A DNA stretch of 64,000 nt from Azolla pinnata (taxonomy: Eukaryota; Streptophyta; Polypodiopsida; Salviniales; Salviniaceae): contig JBBBWG010027124.1 in the NCBI GenBank assembly GCA_037176905.1, positions 1 through 64,000 on the forward strand, given 5' to 3'. Of this stretch, positions 10,924 to 23,829 are shown one piece after another; positions within the stretch are counted from its first letter, which is position 1, and each line of letters starts with the position of its first letter. The notes below the pieces were generated by a model, which made no database searches, was not told the DNA's origin, and saw only the letters and a program-made list of their open reading frames with translations. Made by a program: the position numbers and the translations under genes.

Positions 10924-13900
10924 AAAAAAACAAACAAGCTGTTCTTTTTCTTTTCCCTCTTTGCCCCCCCCTCCCCTTCCTTTTGCTGTGCCATTGTGGG
11001 AACAGAGCAATCATCAACCCAGAAAGAGAGGTTGGAAAACAGAGCATCATCAACCAGATAGAGAGGTTGGAAACAGAGCATCATCAACCAGAGAAAGAGA
11101 GAGGTTGGAACAGAGACCTTTCCTCCTGCTTGGCTCTTGCTTCACCTTTTGCTCCTCCTTCCTTAACCCACATGGGATTGGTGACAGGTGAGCTGTGTAC
11201 TCATCAGCATCATGTATTTTTTCTCTTTGTTTTTCTTGTCCAAGCTTTTATGTATACACCGTCATCGCTATTTCGCATCTCCTCTTTTGTAAAACATGCA
11301 GTGTATCGATCGGAACCCCAATTTTTTCTAATTCCTCTGTGTATAGCCTTCGATGCTTCGTGCATACATCGATCGGGCGTATTTGTGCTACGGTATACTT
11401 ATATATAGATATAGCATTGGAAAACTTTCTCTCTTTTCGGTGCATTACCATATTACTCTGCATTTTTTATGGTTAATCTTGCAGGCGTGATGGGTATAAA
11501 GAGAGAGGCCCTGAAGTCGGAAACACAGATTTAGGTTGATTAATGACCTTGAGCAATTAATGGGCACTCAAATCTCCTCCTAATCGGAGGAGAGACGAGC
11601 TCATTAGCTGCGGAGATCAAGGATGACCAAATCTGCCCATCAATCATCGTAAACAACACATCGATAGAATTAGATAAATTCGATTCCTTCGTCATGAGGA
11701 TGGTATGAGCCCCCTTTTTCCTACAAAAGCATATCATACATCTCTTGTGATTATCCTCAGAAAATGACTTCCAATCCCTGCAAAATTTGTACAAGTAGAT
11801 GGGCAAATTGTCTTTGTAATGGCTTCTGTTTTCCACCTCCCTAATGGCTACTTTAGAAAAAGGAGGCCACCTTTATTGCATGAATGACTTCTATTGTCTG
11901 TCGGTTTATGAATCTGATTGCCCGTCGAGTGGGACCGCTGCCCATTAGACAGATGCTATGAGCCAAAATGCGGTCGCAATGGTTTGTGGGGCACTCACTT
12001 TAGAAGCGGCTTTCATTGTGCTTGCGCAAATCAAAGAATTTCTACAAGTTTTTGAGAGAGCAATGGAGTTGTAAGAGCTCGATGATCCTATATGCATCTT
12101 TCCCTGTGTAAATCAGTGCGTAGATCATTGTTGTTTGCAGAGAGGCGAACTTTAAGACACATGATAACATCTTTTGGCCCATTGAATGCATACACGATCG
12201 ACATCATGAAACTCTTCTTCGTAATGCTTGGATAAAAACCATGGCACTAAAAGATCGCCAAACGTCTTTTGAGAGGTTGTGAAGAAAGATGGGCTAAATC
12301 TCCAACTTTTCTTATTTTATATTGTGCTCCAATTTACCTTCACACTGTTCACAATTGTTGATTCAATTGGTCCTTGACGATCACAAGTTTAACCTTTCAA
12401 TTGGCATCAAATAAAGTGGTTATAGTGTGAATTTAAGCAATGAATTTAAGGTGTTATAGTAGATAGATTATAAAGAGATTATCATACCTTGCCTTAGGTC
12501 CACTCTCTTGTGTTAAGATTTGAGATAACAAATCTTCACAAAGTATGTGTTAATGAATTTAAAAATTTAGACATTTAACATGTTTTTTTTTCAACATGAT
12601 AAGACCTTAGGTTACCTTGTATTATAGGATTGATGGTAATGTTAGTCCTTGCCCATCTTACATAAATTAGGTAATATAATTACAATAATAATTATATCTT
12701 CAAAAGATTATACTCTTACATTCATATCAAAAAAAATTATTTAATCTAAAGTCTTTAAAAAACTATTTATTTATCTGATTGTAAAATTTTAACCCTTAGT
12801 TTTTGGGTTTAAATGACAAATCTTTTAAAGTAATGTCAAGGACAATTACAATTCTGCTAATAAAACTATTATGACATATCGACTTGTAAATTCTCAAACC
12901 TTAGTTTCGAATTTGTTTTAGCATACTAGATACTTTTGATGGTGAATTCTCAAGAGTAATATCATGGCTATATATAAAAGTGTCATTTGAAAAACGAACC
13001 CATTGTCTTTGCATAAAGGCTCCTTGCATGTCTTACAATAATTAATCATAACGCTATATGCATCGTATTTGCACAATATATGATTATCTCAAGTATTAAG
13101 ACTCTACAACAATAAATGCAACAAATTAGGCAATAGCTAAAGCCCAATTTTGGGATTTAATAAATATGAAATCTCCTAAATGTTGATTGCTGGTATATAT
13201 GGGGAACTTTTAAAATGATTAAATATTAGGGGAATACTCTAAATGGAATGGAATTAGCAACATGAAAAATTTTGATCATAAGTTATGGGATGCATGGGAG
13301 TGTTATGTTTTCATAAAGGATCAAACTTGTAAGAAGCTATATAAACCTTGCCAACTTCGATCTCTTGATATATCATTTCATAGAGGAATTAGCTATGTCG
13401 GTATCTTGGTAGAAACATATTTTTTAGTCATTCTCTAGTTATATTTACTCTTCCAATTCGAATTAGAAGACTTTTATAACTAATAGCAAGATACTTTTAC
13501 TAGAAAAGAAAAACAATTGAATTAGGAGACTTTGTGTTAATTCAAGTGATGTTTTATGTGGAAGAAAGTGGAAGAATGAGGTGACATAATTTTGTATAGG
13601 CCGATTTGATTTATAATACCAAACTAAAACTACAAGATAAAAAAAATAGGATTAAGAGATCACTAATTTCAATGAACAATAACAAGATAATTTAAAGGAG
13701 CAATTAATTTTTTTTATAAGTTTACGATATCGAAAATCCCCTTTGTTCATTTAAGTTCCGTTTCGAACTATTTCTTTTGAAAATTAATCCAGATTTAAAC
13801 AATCCCAATTAGTTGGACATCCCAAAAATGATGTCAAAGTCGTCCAATCTCAAGATTAAAATCTAAAATAATTTTGATAAAAGCTTTGTCACATTACTTC

Positions 13901-15846
13901 TTTTAAAACAAAATTATGCTTTCATTAGTTAAAGCAACAACTAAAGAGACGATCCGAGAAAGTCCATAGGATCACAAAAGCCCTTGTCTAAAGATAAAAC
14001 TAGCAAACCGCCAAATATCCTAAGCACGACTTTATGGCCCAGGACCAAATTACTAATAGGCTTTTGTCACATTACTAATAGGGGCTCCATGTAAAAGAGT
14101 TGTTGTTCCTTAACACTAAATAGTTTCCTTATATGTAAAATATGTTATGATTAATTTACTATGAATCATGAGTCCTATTTAGACATAAAGCAATAAAAAT
14201 AGTACAAATTTCAAAATATTATATAACTTAAGTATTACTTTCTAGAAAACCCAAATTGTGACTTATTTAGCTGGCATTAGTATTTAAATTCGCTAATAGA
14301 AGAACAAAAAATTTAGAAGAGAAAATTTACGTAGAGAGATCAATGCTAAGCAACATGCAGGATTCATGCCATGTACACAAATCAAAGACAACATTGACAT
14401 TGATGCTCACATGATTGATGTTACTATTGGGAAAAAGCAAACCAATGAAGGTGCAACATGGATCACTCGCAATAAGCTAAAATGCGTAACGTGGAAAGGA
14501 GCTTTTTAGAGGCTATCGACAGTTGCAATATGAATAGTATAGTTTAGTATTTGGTTCTAAAGTATCAAACAGTTACCGATTAGTTATATATGTTTTCGGA
14601 TAGGTGATTGCATGATTGCATGTTGTAAGGTGTGTTATTAATACTCAGCTGGATGGATTCATCCAATATTATTAGTTCATGCATATGAACAGTAATCTTC
14701 AGCCGCCCGACAATCAGAGGGACTTGCCAAGTATGTATGTGCTATTGAATGGAATGCTCTTCTGTCTGAGGCCATTGCCAATGCGGGTATCGATCTCATC
14801 CGATGCATGATAGATCATCGCAGCTTCTATCCTTTGGGTTAAAGACGGCGCCATGTGGAAGATGTAAACGTCAAGAAATCGAAGCTCTGAAAGTATATGT
14901 CGCTTGCACGACAGCGAGTCGTGCATATATATTCAATGTACAACAAAAGTCGGCGATCGGGTAGCACTGTACTGCACGTGCTCGTCCCAGTTAGTGCAAC
15001 ACGGATTTGCATCTGTCAAGACTGTTGAATCGGACGATTCGAATCTGCGCAATGGAAGCAAACATCGATCTTGTCGATTATATTAAAAGTAGCTGTGATG
15101 GCATCGACCCCGCGAACCATTAGTAATATTGTAAGACCAATGGGATCAGCCAGCCGATTATAAAATAGTGGAGGTTAATTAGTCTAGAACTAGGAGCGAC
15201 CAATGTCCGCTTGTACCCCATCGATTATAGTTTTTAATCGCAGCGCAGTTGATTACACAAGAAAGTTTGGATTCTGAAACTCAGGGCGAGAGGAACGGCT
15301 CTAATCATGGAGATTATTGGTCTAATTGTATACAATATTGACAAGGCATCGGTTGCGAGTCCACATTTCTCAACGCAACGACCTCAACGAACAAGGAGAT
15401 TCTCGAGGAATCCGGCTGAGAATATAAGCTAGAAGAAACTCAAAAGAAGAAGAATTGACTAGGGGATATTCAGAAGGATCATGTGGTGTCGGGAATTGGG
15501 AGGATGATCCGCGCGCGGAAGGAATATAATAATAACAACAACAACAACAACAAAATTGGCAGAAATGATCCATGGTTGAATTTGTAAGGTACTGTGTAAT
15601 GATAATAATAATAATATTATTATTGTTGTGGTTGTTGTTGTTGTTACTATTATTAAAAACGCGCTTCGTTTTGGATTTATTATGTCTATGCAGGAATCTT
15701 CCTAGATTCATTTGGGATATTCCTCCGGGGGGTGGGAGCTGACGTAAGCTTAATCCGGTTTGACCAATCGGCGCCTGGTCAACGGCGAATTTGACGCGTT
15801 GGATCGGAGTGATTGGATTTGGATCGTGCGGCGGCGCTTCCTTGAA
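10924..15846. other. Long intergenic stretch, no gene recognised
   Basis: The PP2C 3' flank is followed by AT-rich DNA (roughly 12.3-14.7 kb, with almost no frame over 60 codons). A 40-bp unit ending in ATCATCAACCAGAGAGAGGTTGG-like sequence is repeated about three times at 11005-11110. An 8-bp perfect hairpin (TGCACGAC / GTCGTGCA, 5-base loop) lies at 14905-14925. Short AAC and AAT tracts are at 15530-15660. I see no convincing exon, tRNA or transposase. Confidence 0.6.
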
Positions 15847-16112
15847 CATCATCATCGATCCTGCTCCTCCGCCGTCACCATCATCACCATCAACACCATC
15901 ATCACCACCATCACCACCATCACCATCATCACCACCATCATCATCATCACCACAGCCATCATCATCATGATCATCACCACCATCATCATCATGATCATCA
16001 CCACCATCATCATCACCGCCGCCATCATCACCATCATGATCATGATCACCGCCACCACCACCATCATCATTATGACCGTCACCATCGTCATCATCCTCAC
16101 CATCGTCCCCAT
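15847..16112. repeat. CAT/CAC trinucleotide microsatellite
   Basis: Interrupted CATCAC, CATCAT and ATGATC units run for about 260 bp and end at the stop codon of the WD40 gene. They are probably in its 3' UTR. Frames open in all phases because the unit length is 3. Confidence 0.9.
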
Positions 16113-16553
16113 CCCGGCGGTCGATGCTTCGCCGCAGCAGCAGCAGCATCATCGCCCTCGTCGACGTCGCCCTGCTGCAGGTTGTTCACCCACCAAACCC
16201 TAATCGTGCCATCAGCGGCCGCGCTGTTGACGACGCAGCGGCGCGTCGACTCCGCCCTCACGCAGACGCTCCTCACCGGCCCCGCGTGCCCTTCCAGCAC
16301 CGCCATGCACGCCATGTATGCGTTCGATCCGCCGCCATAGCTCGTGCTGCTGCTCATCATCATCATCTTCCACAGGCGGATGGTCTTGTCGGCGGATCCG
16401 CTGCACAGCAGCGGCCCCGCCGCCGCGAGGCACAAGACGGCCTGCCTGTGGCCCCGCAGCTCCTTCCACCTGCGCCATGGCGCGGCCATGGCGGCGGAAG
16501 CAGCAGCAGCAGCAGCGCTGGAGCATCGGCTGTTGACGTCGATATCGTCGAGA

Positions 16554-16587
<34 letters not shown>

Positions 16588-18151
16588 GGTTATGATGCTG
16601 ATGCTGATGATGGTGATGGTGATGGTGATGGTGATGGTGACGATGCGGCGGCGGAGGCAGGCGGCGGCGGCGGCGGGGGCGCCACACGTTGATCTTGCAG
16701 GCGGAGCCGGCGGTGAAGACGGCGCCGGCATCGCCGCCGCCGACCATCATCGTGGCCACGGCGTTGACGGCGGCGGCGTGGGCCCCGCGGAGCGTCCACA
16801 TGAGCACCCGCCTCTCCGCCCCGACCTTCCTCCAGCCCTTCATCGTTCTGTCGGCGGAAACGGTATAGAGCATATCGTGGGCGGCGCCAGTATATTCGCC
16901 ATCCGCAGCAGCAGCAGCAGCTGATGATGACGATGAGGATGATGACGACGACGATGATCCCGGCGACGACGCCAGCGCCATGCCGTTGACGGCATCGTCG
17001 TGTGCTGGATCGATGGACTGCACGCACCTCATCCGCCTCAAGCTCCACACCTTCACCGTCTTGTCCCAGGAGCCCGAGTAGAGCAGGCCCCCGTCCGCCT
17101 CCGCCGCCAGGCACGTGATGGCGTCGGCGTGCTCCATGCGCCGCCGAAGCCGCCGCCGCCGCCGCCGCGTGTCTCTGCTGCTCCCCTTCTGCGCCTCGCC
17201 GCGCCCCACCATCCCCATCGCTATCATATTCAGCACGCAGTCCTTGGCGGAGGGCAGCGTGCCCACCAGCTTGTACGTCGCCGCCGCCGCCGCCGCGCTC
17301 CCGGCTCTCCCCCCCCGCGAGGACGCCCAGCTCTTTTGCGCCTGCTGCTGCTCCTGCTGCTGCTCCTGCTGCTGCAGCCATGGCGAGGACGCGGTGGCAG
17401 GAGATGCAGCGGCGGCCGAGGACGACGAATGAGGAGCCCGCGGGTGATCCGTATCGGGAGGACCCAGCGGCAGCGGCGCGCCGGCGGGGCGGCTCCACAC
17501 TCGGATCCTGCGGTCGAGGTGGGCGGTGATGACGAAGTCGGGCGAGACGGTGAGCGCGGAGACGGGGGAGGCCGGAGAGCAGCAGCAGCAGCAGGCGGCG
17601 GCGGCTGCGGAGGAGGAGGAGGAGGAGGAGGAGGAGAATCGATGGCGGAGGAGCGGGGCGAGGGAGGAGCTGGAGGAGACGGAGATGTGGGGGGAGGAGG
17701 AGGAGGCGGCGAAGAGGAGGTTCCCGAGCAGGAAGAGGGAGGAGGCGCCATGGCTGGGGGCGGAGGCGGAGGCGGAGGCGGCGGAGGAGGAGGAGGAGTA
17801 AGAGCAGGAGGAGGAGAGGAGGGGGACGTTGAGGGAGAAGGGGGAGGCGGGGGAGGTGATGGTGTAGAGGGAGGAGTTTGCAGGCGAGATCACAGGGCCG
17901 GGATCGGAAGCAGCAGCAGCGCCATCGCCATCGCCATCGCCATCGCCATCGCCTTCGCCATGATCATCATCAGCAGCAGCAGCAGCGGCGGCGGCGGCAG
18001 CAGCGCCGTCGTCTTCGTCAGGAAATGATGGGGCGAGGGCTGCAGCAGGTGTGGTGCCGCTGTGGGCGAGCTCGGCGATGGCGGCGACCTTGAAGCTGAA
18101 GCAGCAGAAACGCCACGACGCAGAAGGAGGAGGAGGAGAAGGGCCGGACAT
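16097..18151 (-). CDS. WD40-repeat protein, Jingubang-like, single exon (684 aa)
   Basis: One uninterrupted frame from ATG at 18151 to the stop at 16097. WD units are visible in order: SALTVSPDFVITAHLDRRIRVW, the unit ending SGSWDKTVKVWSLRRM, the one ending TVSADRTMKGWRKV, one ending TAGSACKINVW, one ending CSGSADKTIRLW, and a last unit ending NSAAADGTIRVWWV. This spacing matches plant Jingubang-type beta-propellers. In Arabidopsis the founding member restrains pollen germination in a JAZ/TCP4-linked jasmonate context; the role here is inferred only. Family members are usually 400-500 aa. The excess comes from Ser, Ala, Cys, Gln, His and Asp homopolymers encoded by trinucleotide repeats between and inside propeller blades. 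GC content is very high. No intron is needed. Confidence 0.88.
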
Positions 18152-18193
18152 GGCGTCGAAGAAGAAGACTCGGTGACTGGACGAGGAGCCGTA

Positions 18194-18201
18194 TATTTAT
18201 A
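18194..18201 (-). promoter_or_regulatory. TATA box of the WD40 gene
   Basis: TATAAATA on the minus strand, about 45 bp upstream of the ATG at 18151. The position would give a very short 5' leader, so the start site should lie within roughly 30 bp downstream of it. Confidence 0.5.
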
Positions 18202-18202
18202 C

Positions 18203-18480
18203 ACATACGTACGTACGTATATGTATGCAGGCATGTGAGCGTGCGTGTACGCAAGGGCATGCATGTACGTACGTATGTGTGTTTGGATAGTGTATGGATA
18301 GTGCGTGCGTGCGTGCGTGCGTGCGTGTATGTGTAGTAGGTTTTTTGTATGCGTATGGTTGTGCCGCATGTTTGCAGGTCCGTATTTGTACGTACGTGCG
18401 TGCGTGGCGTATGTACGCGCGTATGTGGGCGAGTGTACGTGTACGTATTTGTGTATTTGTGGCTGGTGTTGTGCTCTCAC
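18203..18480. repeat. ACGT/GTGC tetranucleotide-rich promoter stretch
   Basis: Runs of TACG, GTGC and TGTACG units lie directly upstream of the WD40 gene's TATA box. ACGT cores occur many times. Plant bZIP factors bind ACGT-core elements, but here the cores may simply be microsatellite units. Confidence 0.7.
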
Positions 18481-20185
18481 GGTCGTGATGGAAAGTCCAC
18501 TCATTCACACACGGACACACAAACGGGCCTGTGCCGTTTCACACTCGAATCGCCCGGTCGATCGATATATCGATTGACTTCTTGCGCCCCGACCCGTCGG
18601 TCTCGTTCGTCCATCTGGCACCGCGATCCGTCCCTTGTTTTTCCCCGCTAGAAAGATCGGATGATTTCCCGGAAGATCGACCACCAACTCCTCTGCTCTG
18701 TTCGTTCGGATCCCCCCCGTTCCGATCTCACTCGCTCGAGATATGTCAAGCCTCGACGACGACGGACGCTGGCGTCGCTCTCGATCGCTCTGGTTTGACA
18801 ATCGACATCTTTCCGTGGCGCTAATAATCGCAACCCACCTGCTGGAGCCTGACACGCCTGGTTCATCGCCCAACATGCAAAAGATCGAGTCCCCCCCACG
18901 ACAGCCAACAGGCTACGGCCAATTCTATGGGGTCCATTCAATTCAATCCCTGCCATGCTTTGCTTTTCCTTCCTCTCCGGTTCTTACTTACTGTGGCTCT
19001 TGATGCATGTCATCAATGGTAATGCTTCCAGAAAACGTTCCTTCCTGTGATGCTCCACGCTTAGGAGCCCCCCAGGCGCCAATACTGCGGCTCGAAATCA
19101 CCGCCGCATGCTGCATTCGTACTTTGGATTTATGAATGAATCGAGCTTGAGCATTTAGTCGATCGGCGCAAACGAGCCCGGCAAACAGATTGATGATTAG
19201 CTGAAAACGAGATTTGGAATGGAGCGGTGGTCCACCACGGTAAAATTAGCGAATGGATTAGTGGCAGGGATTGAGCACTAGGTTGCAAATCACAGCGCCT
19301 TATATCTAGCTGCAGTCGCTGGCTTCCCTGTAGCTTTTATTGACGGGGCCACTTTAAGGAGCAAGTAGTGTGCACAAAAAGGCGATCCTTTTAAAGTAGT
19401 GCGCACCAAACTGTCGAGAAATCAAGAGAATCCATGTGCGGTATTTACATCGGATTAGAGAATAGGTATGGCATTGCATGCTTTTATGCACTCGAGCGAG
19501 AGATAATGTCGGCTGTTGCTAAAGATCATACATACTACGGGCGGCGAACCGACATCAAAACATTAAGATGACAAGAGAAGTGCATCATCGTTGCCGTCAG
19601 CGACAGGTTTCCAATTATAAATCGTATACAATCTTGTTGAAGAGCCGTGGAAGAAACAATCGCTGATCCAAGGGGCCGGCAGCTTGCTTAACACTCGATT
19701 TTATATAGACCTTTATAAGATACATGCATTAATCCAGGAATTAAAGGGCGCAGCACTATGAGATCATATACGATCCTCAATTAATGTAACTCCATGCATA
19801 GTACTCGTGGCTATAGAATTCGCTTGGTGATTTTGGTTACGACCACAACAAGCTTGCGCTATCAACAGATCAAAACGATTTTGTGAAGTTTTCTACCACA
19901 AAAGTTCGTCAGATACTATTACTTGTTTTTCTCATAGTAACTTTGCTTATTTTGGTTGTAGGTCTCATATTATGAACCTTAGAGCTTGTTTCTATCTCTT
20001 TGGTACAATGAGCTGTTTACTTAGGTACATGACATAAAGTATTGAATATGGTCATCAGATGCATGGCGCTTTAATCTTTTTATAAAATCATTTAATTACT
20101 TGTTAGATTTATGATCTCCGTTGCAATTGGATGTATGGATAATATATCTAAGTATTCTCAACAGTTTCCCGAATCAGAACCAGCT
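18481..20185. other. Intergenic, no gene seen
   Basis: Short frames only. No known domain, tRNA or repeat family was recognised between the WD40 promoter and the assembly gap. Confidence 0.55.
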
Positions 20186-20439
20186 TATAATACTTAGAGC
20201 TCTAATAAGGAATTAGTGTAGTACGATTCAGCCTACCTCACTACCTGGGATGATATATTTCTNNNNNNNNNNNNNNNNNNNNNNNNNNNNNNNNNNNNNN
20301 NNNNNNNNNNNNNNNNNNNNNNNNNNNNNNNNNNNNNNNNNNNNNNNNNNNNNNNNNNNNNNTATAATACTTAGAGCTCTAATAAGGAATTAGTGTAGTA
20401 CGATTCAGCCTACCTCACTACCTGGGATGATATATTTCT
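20186..20439. other. Assembly gap (100 N) flanked by an identical 77-bp sequence
   Basis: N runs from 20263 to 20362. The 77 bases before it (20186-20262) and the 77 bases after it (20363-20439) are the same sequence in the same orientation. The simplest reading is that two contigs overlap by 77 bp and were scaffolded without merging. The gap would then be artificial and the window 177 bp too long. Confidence 0.9.
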
Positions 20440-21895
20440 AATCTAATTGTGGTCTTATTTTCTATTAAAGAGGGCAATTGGCAGCTATGATCGATGAGTT
20501 ATAATTAAAACCAAGTTTCAAAAACAATGCTAATAACAAGGCCAATCAATTCAAGGCCTAACTACTTGGCATCATGAATTACCTAAACTAAAAGAGAACA
20601 TTATTATAATGACGACGAGTTACCATTCATGCTAGCTACGACATTAAAAGGGTGCCGCTTCAAATAAGATGGATGTTTCATTCAAGACAAAAATACTTGA
20701 TCTAATTTCAGCAATTATTGCATTGCCCAAATCGAGCATTAGATCGTAGTTTATCAGGCTAGCAAAAAAAAAGAAAAAGCAGTGCCCGGATTGAGATCGA
20801 GCCAAATACTTAATTTCCATTGCCATGTTTAGGTCATGTCCAGCTTCAAAGCTGTTTGCCTCTATAACAACATCAACCTGATCAGTTTCCAGACTGTCTA
20901 CTGTTAGTGCCTTGTAAATTCTACTCCAGTAACTATAGTTGGATCAAATTGGTTGAAATTGGTGTTGGATTGGACTCTTATCCAGCAGCCGTATATATAC
21001 CATACTATGGAGCCTGCAAGCCAGTGAATTAGGAAGCTTTTGCTGCCCAACATATTGCAGCTGTCAGAATTAGCCAGAGCCAGATTCGATTGATCTTCCA
21101 ATTGTATCGTCAAGGACTAGAAACAAAAAAGTCAACGCCCATTGATCATGCCTGCCCATGCAGGCCCCCCCCCCCCATATTATTAGCTGCTGCTGCAAGT
21201 TGCAGATCAATCATCAATCTGTAGCGCGTTGCAAGTTTGTAGATCATTCTCTTACGATCCGCTCATCATTCCACGGCGCGGTAATTTAGGGATCATGCAT
21301 TACAGGATTCGGGAACTGACGCGGGCAGTTTATACTGCACATCCAATTACTGCATGACTGGCCGATCATCAGCGCCTGCAGTAGTAGTAGTAGGAAACGT
21401 TTCCGATCGCATATGCATCAGGAGCAAGGGATCATCAGCGAGCTGCTGCTTCGGATATTGAACATTAAAAATGAAGTGCAGATTGAGGCGCTGGTGCATG
21501 GCCGGCTCATGATCCCATGCACAATGTACATGAGTACATGCGATCTGCAGATGCAGATCCATATTTCCCATATTGCATAATAGTAATTGCAGCACGTGCA
21601 GCGTCAAGGCGCGCGAGACGAAATGAGCTGATCACTAGGGTTTTTGAGTCATGATGATGACAAACCTGAGAGATGGCGCGGCAGCAGCACCGCTATATTC
21701 ATGGTTCATCCCGGAGAGATTCTACACGAATCGGATCAGGATCATGATGATCATCAGCCCGCGAATTACAAAAGGTTATACAGCTACGCGGCGCGTCTAG
21801 ACTAGCGGTATAATAAATGCTTCTCTGATCATCTCGGGGATGATCCAGCCGTGCCGCGATGCACTCAGAAACAACATTTAACTAAGGTGCAGGAT
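20440..21895. other. Intergenic, no gene seen
   Basis: No supported exon. Short homopolymers occur (C run near 21167). The sequence is moderately AT-rich up to about 21.2 kb and more balanced afterwards. This is the distal 3' flank of the lectin gene, which is on the minus strand. Confidence 0.5.
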
Positions 21896-22075
21896 GATCG
21901 GTACTGACGAGGATGATGAGGATGCAGCCGGATAACGATCGGTACTGGTGAGGATGATGAGGATGCAGCCGGATGATGATCGGTACTGATGAGGATGATG
22001 AGGATGCCAAGCTGGATGATGATCGGTACTGGTGAGGATGATGAGGGTGCAGCCGGATGATGATCGGTACACAGG
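21896..22075. repeat. 41-bp minisatellite, four and a half copies
   Basis: Units begin with GATCGGTACTG at 21896, 21937, 21978, 22021 and 22062, so the period is 41 bp (one is 43). Each contains GAGGATGATGAGGATGC and a GCCGGATGAT end. Copies are nearly identical, so the amplification is recent. Confidence 0.9.
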
Positions 22076-22184
22076 AGGAGAGGTACCGAGGGTGGGCGAT
22101 GATTATTGATGATGCAGGTGATGCATGGTATGCATAACCTTGGACGACGAGGAGGGCGGTGAATGGTGATTGCATGGTTCGTGG

Positions 22185-22550
22185 AGGAGGATGGTGGTGA
22201 TGGCGACGATGATGGTGGCGATGGTGATGATGGTGTGTGGCGATGGTGAAGAATCTGAAGATGAGGATCCCAAATTGATGAGGGTGATGGTGGTGATGGA
22301 CGTGATGATGATGGTGATGGACGTGATGATGATGGTGATGGTGGTGATGGACGTGATGATGAGGGTGATGGACGTGATGATGATGGTGGTGGTGGTGATG
22401 GACGTGATGATGAGGGTGATGGACGTGATGATGATGGTGATGGACGTGATGATGGTGATGATGGACGTGATGGTGATGGTGATGGACGTGATGATGATGG
22501 TGGTGGGCGTGATGATGATGGTGGTGATGATGGCGATGGTGCGGATCTTA
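22185..22550. repeat. GATGGACGTGATGAT-type minisatellite
   Basis: Interleaved units GATGGACGTGATGATGAT and GGTGATGGTG with periods of 12 to 36 bp. It ends just before the stop codon of the lectin gene and lies in its 3' flank. Long open frames through it on both strands are repeat artefacts. Confidence 0.85.
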
Positions 22551-22556
22551 CGTTGA

Positions 22557-23667
22557 TTAGAAGGTGGCGTCGAATGTCCAGGAGTAGATGGCGGCGCCCT
22601 CGACGTAGAGGCCGTTGGCGGCGGACAGGCCCACGTAGGCGGCCACGTGGCGGCCAGGTGGGAACACGTGGCGGAGGTCGCAGCCGTAGGACTCGAGAAG
22701 CGGCGGGGCACGTGGCCGGCGCGCGCTCGGGCTCTTGGACGGGCAGCTATAGAACGGGGCGGCGCGGTTCGCGCCAGCGCTGGCGTTGCAGTTGTCGAGC
22801 CACACGCGGACGCGCGGCCGGCCGTGCCGCCCGTACCCGCCGCCCGCGACATTATCGTACTCGATCCATGCCTGCAGCACGTGGCCGCCGTAGAGGTAGA
22901 ACGGCGACGCCGGGTCCGACGTGTCCGTGGTTCCCACCAAGTCCTTTCCCCCCCCCCCCCCCCCCCGTCCCCCAAGCATCGACATCGATCGGGTCAAACG
23001 GATGAGTCTAGTGTCTAGTCAATGCGAGGAAATCGAGAAATCGTACGATCCGAAAAGCTCCTGTTTTTGGTTTTTGTTTTTTTTTTTCGGGTTTTTCGTC
23101 GCGACTCACGAGGCTGTTGACGTCGATGCCGACGTGGGACGCGCTCGCGGGGTCGTAGCTGTTGTTGAAGGTGTCGAACTCGACGGCGAAGAAGCGGCGG
23201 CGCGACGCCGGGAGCCAGCGGCTGGTGAGCCCGAGGAATTCGCCCTCGCTGCCCGGCGGGATGGGCGGGGGAGCGCCGCCGTCGCCGTCCGGGGCGAGGA
23301 AGAAGGCGAGGCCGTCGCCGGCGCGCCCGTAAGCCGCGGGGGCCGTGACGAGCCGGAACGTGAAGCGGGTGCGGAAGCTCGCGGGCGCCACCGGCACTCC
23401 GTACACGACGCGCCCGACGAGGTTGGCAAACTGGCCTCCGCCCGACCCCGACGGGTCGGGCGTCAGCCAGATGGCCTGCGCCCCGTCTGCGCCGCCGACG
23501 CTCGCGTTGCCTTGCAGGACGAGGCCCGCCGTGCCGCCGCCGAATGAGCCGTAGTCGAAGTGAATGCCGCTCGATTCGGCCGCGACCGGGCCGTTGCTGC
23601 CGCCGGCGATCACGCCCCAAACCAGCGCCGACAGACCCACAAGCTCCAGGAAGTGTGAAAGCGCCAT
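22557..23667 (-). CDS. L-type (legume) lectin domain protein, soluble, no kinase (314 aa)
   Basis: Two exons on the minus strand, 23110-23667 and 22557-22943, phase 0, donor GTGAGT and acceptor AAAG. An N-terminal hydrophobic stretch (residues about 6-30) looks like a signal peptide and is followed by IHFDYGSF, the usual first strand of legume lectins. The metal-binding block FFAVEFDTFNN...HVGIDVNSL is intact, with Asp and Asn in the expected positions. The second exon carries VLQAWIEYDN, RVRVWLDN and a terminal YVEGAAIYSWTF strand. A stop follows with no transmembrane segment or kinase, so this is a secreted sugar-binding protein, not a lectin receptor kinase. These domains are usually intronless. 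The 166-bp intron contains a C-run (G on the coding strand) next to the acceptor, so the exact 3' border is less sure. A trailing Gly-rich reading through the intron is possible but unlikely. Confidence 0.82.
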
Positions 23668-23776
23668 GTCGTTTTGAACGCCGGCGCGAGCTAAATGCGA
23701 GTTGCCAGGACCAGCGTTTCTATCGGGTGTCGAGTGTTTTTGTCGCGATGATCGGCTCCACTGCCCCTCCCCCGCA

Positions 23777-23784
23777 TATTTATA
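23777..23784 (-). promoter_or_regulatory. TATA box of the lectin gene
   Basis: TATAAATA on the minus strand about 110 bp upstream of the ATG at 23667, a normal plant spacing for a short leader. This supports the chosen start over the longer upstream-open frame. Confidence 0.6.
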
Positions 23785-23829
23785 GAAAGAACCGGGCAGT
23801 AGCTGCTTCTTTACCAGCGATCTTCCTGC

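Noticed and set aside
14905-14925. Hairpin as a microRNA or terminator
   Set aside because: An 8-bp stem is too short for a plant microRNA precursor and no supporting context was found.
15370-16152. 260-codon Asp/Gly-rich minus frame and Ile/Thr-rich plus frame
   Set aside because: CAT/CAC microsatellite in all three phases.
16124-18028. Long plus-strand frames opposite the WD40 gene
   Set aside because: Shadow frames caused by high GC and lack of stop codons; Arg/Gly/Ala-rich with no domain.
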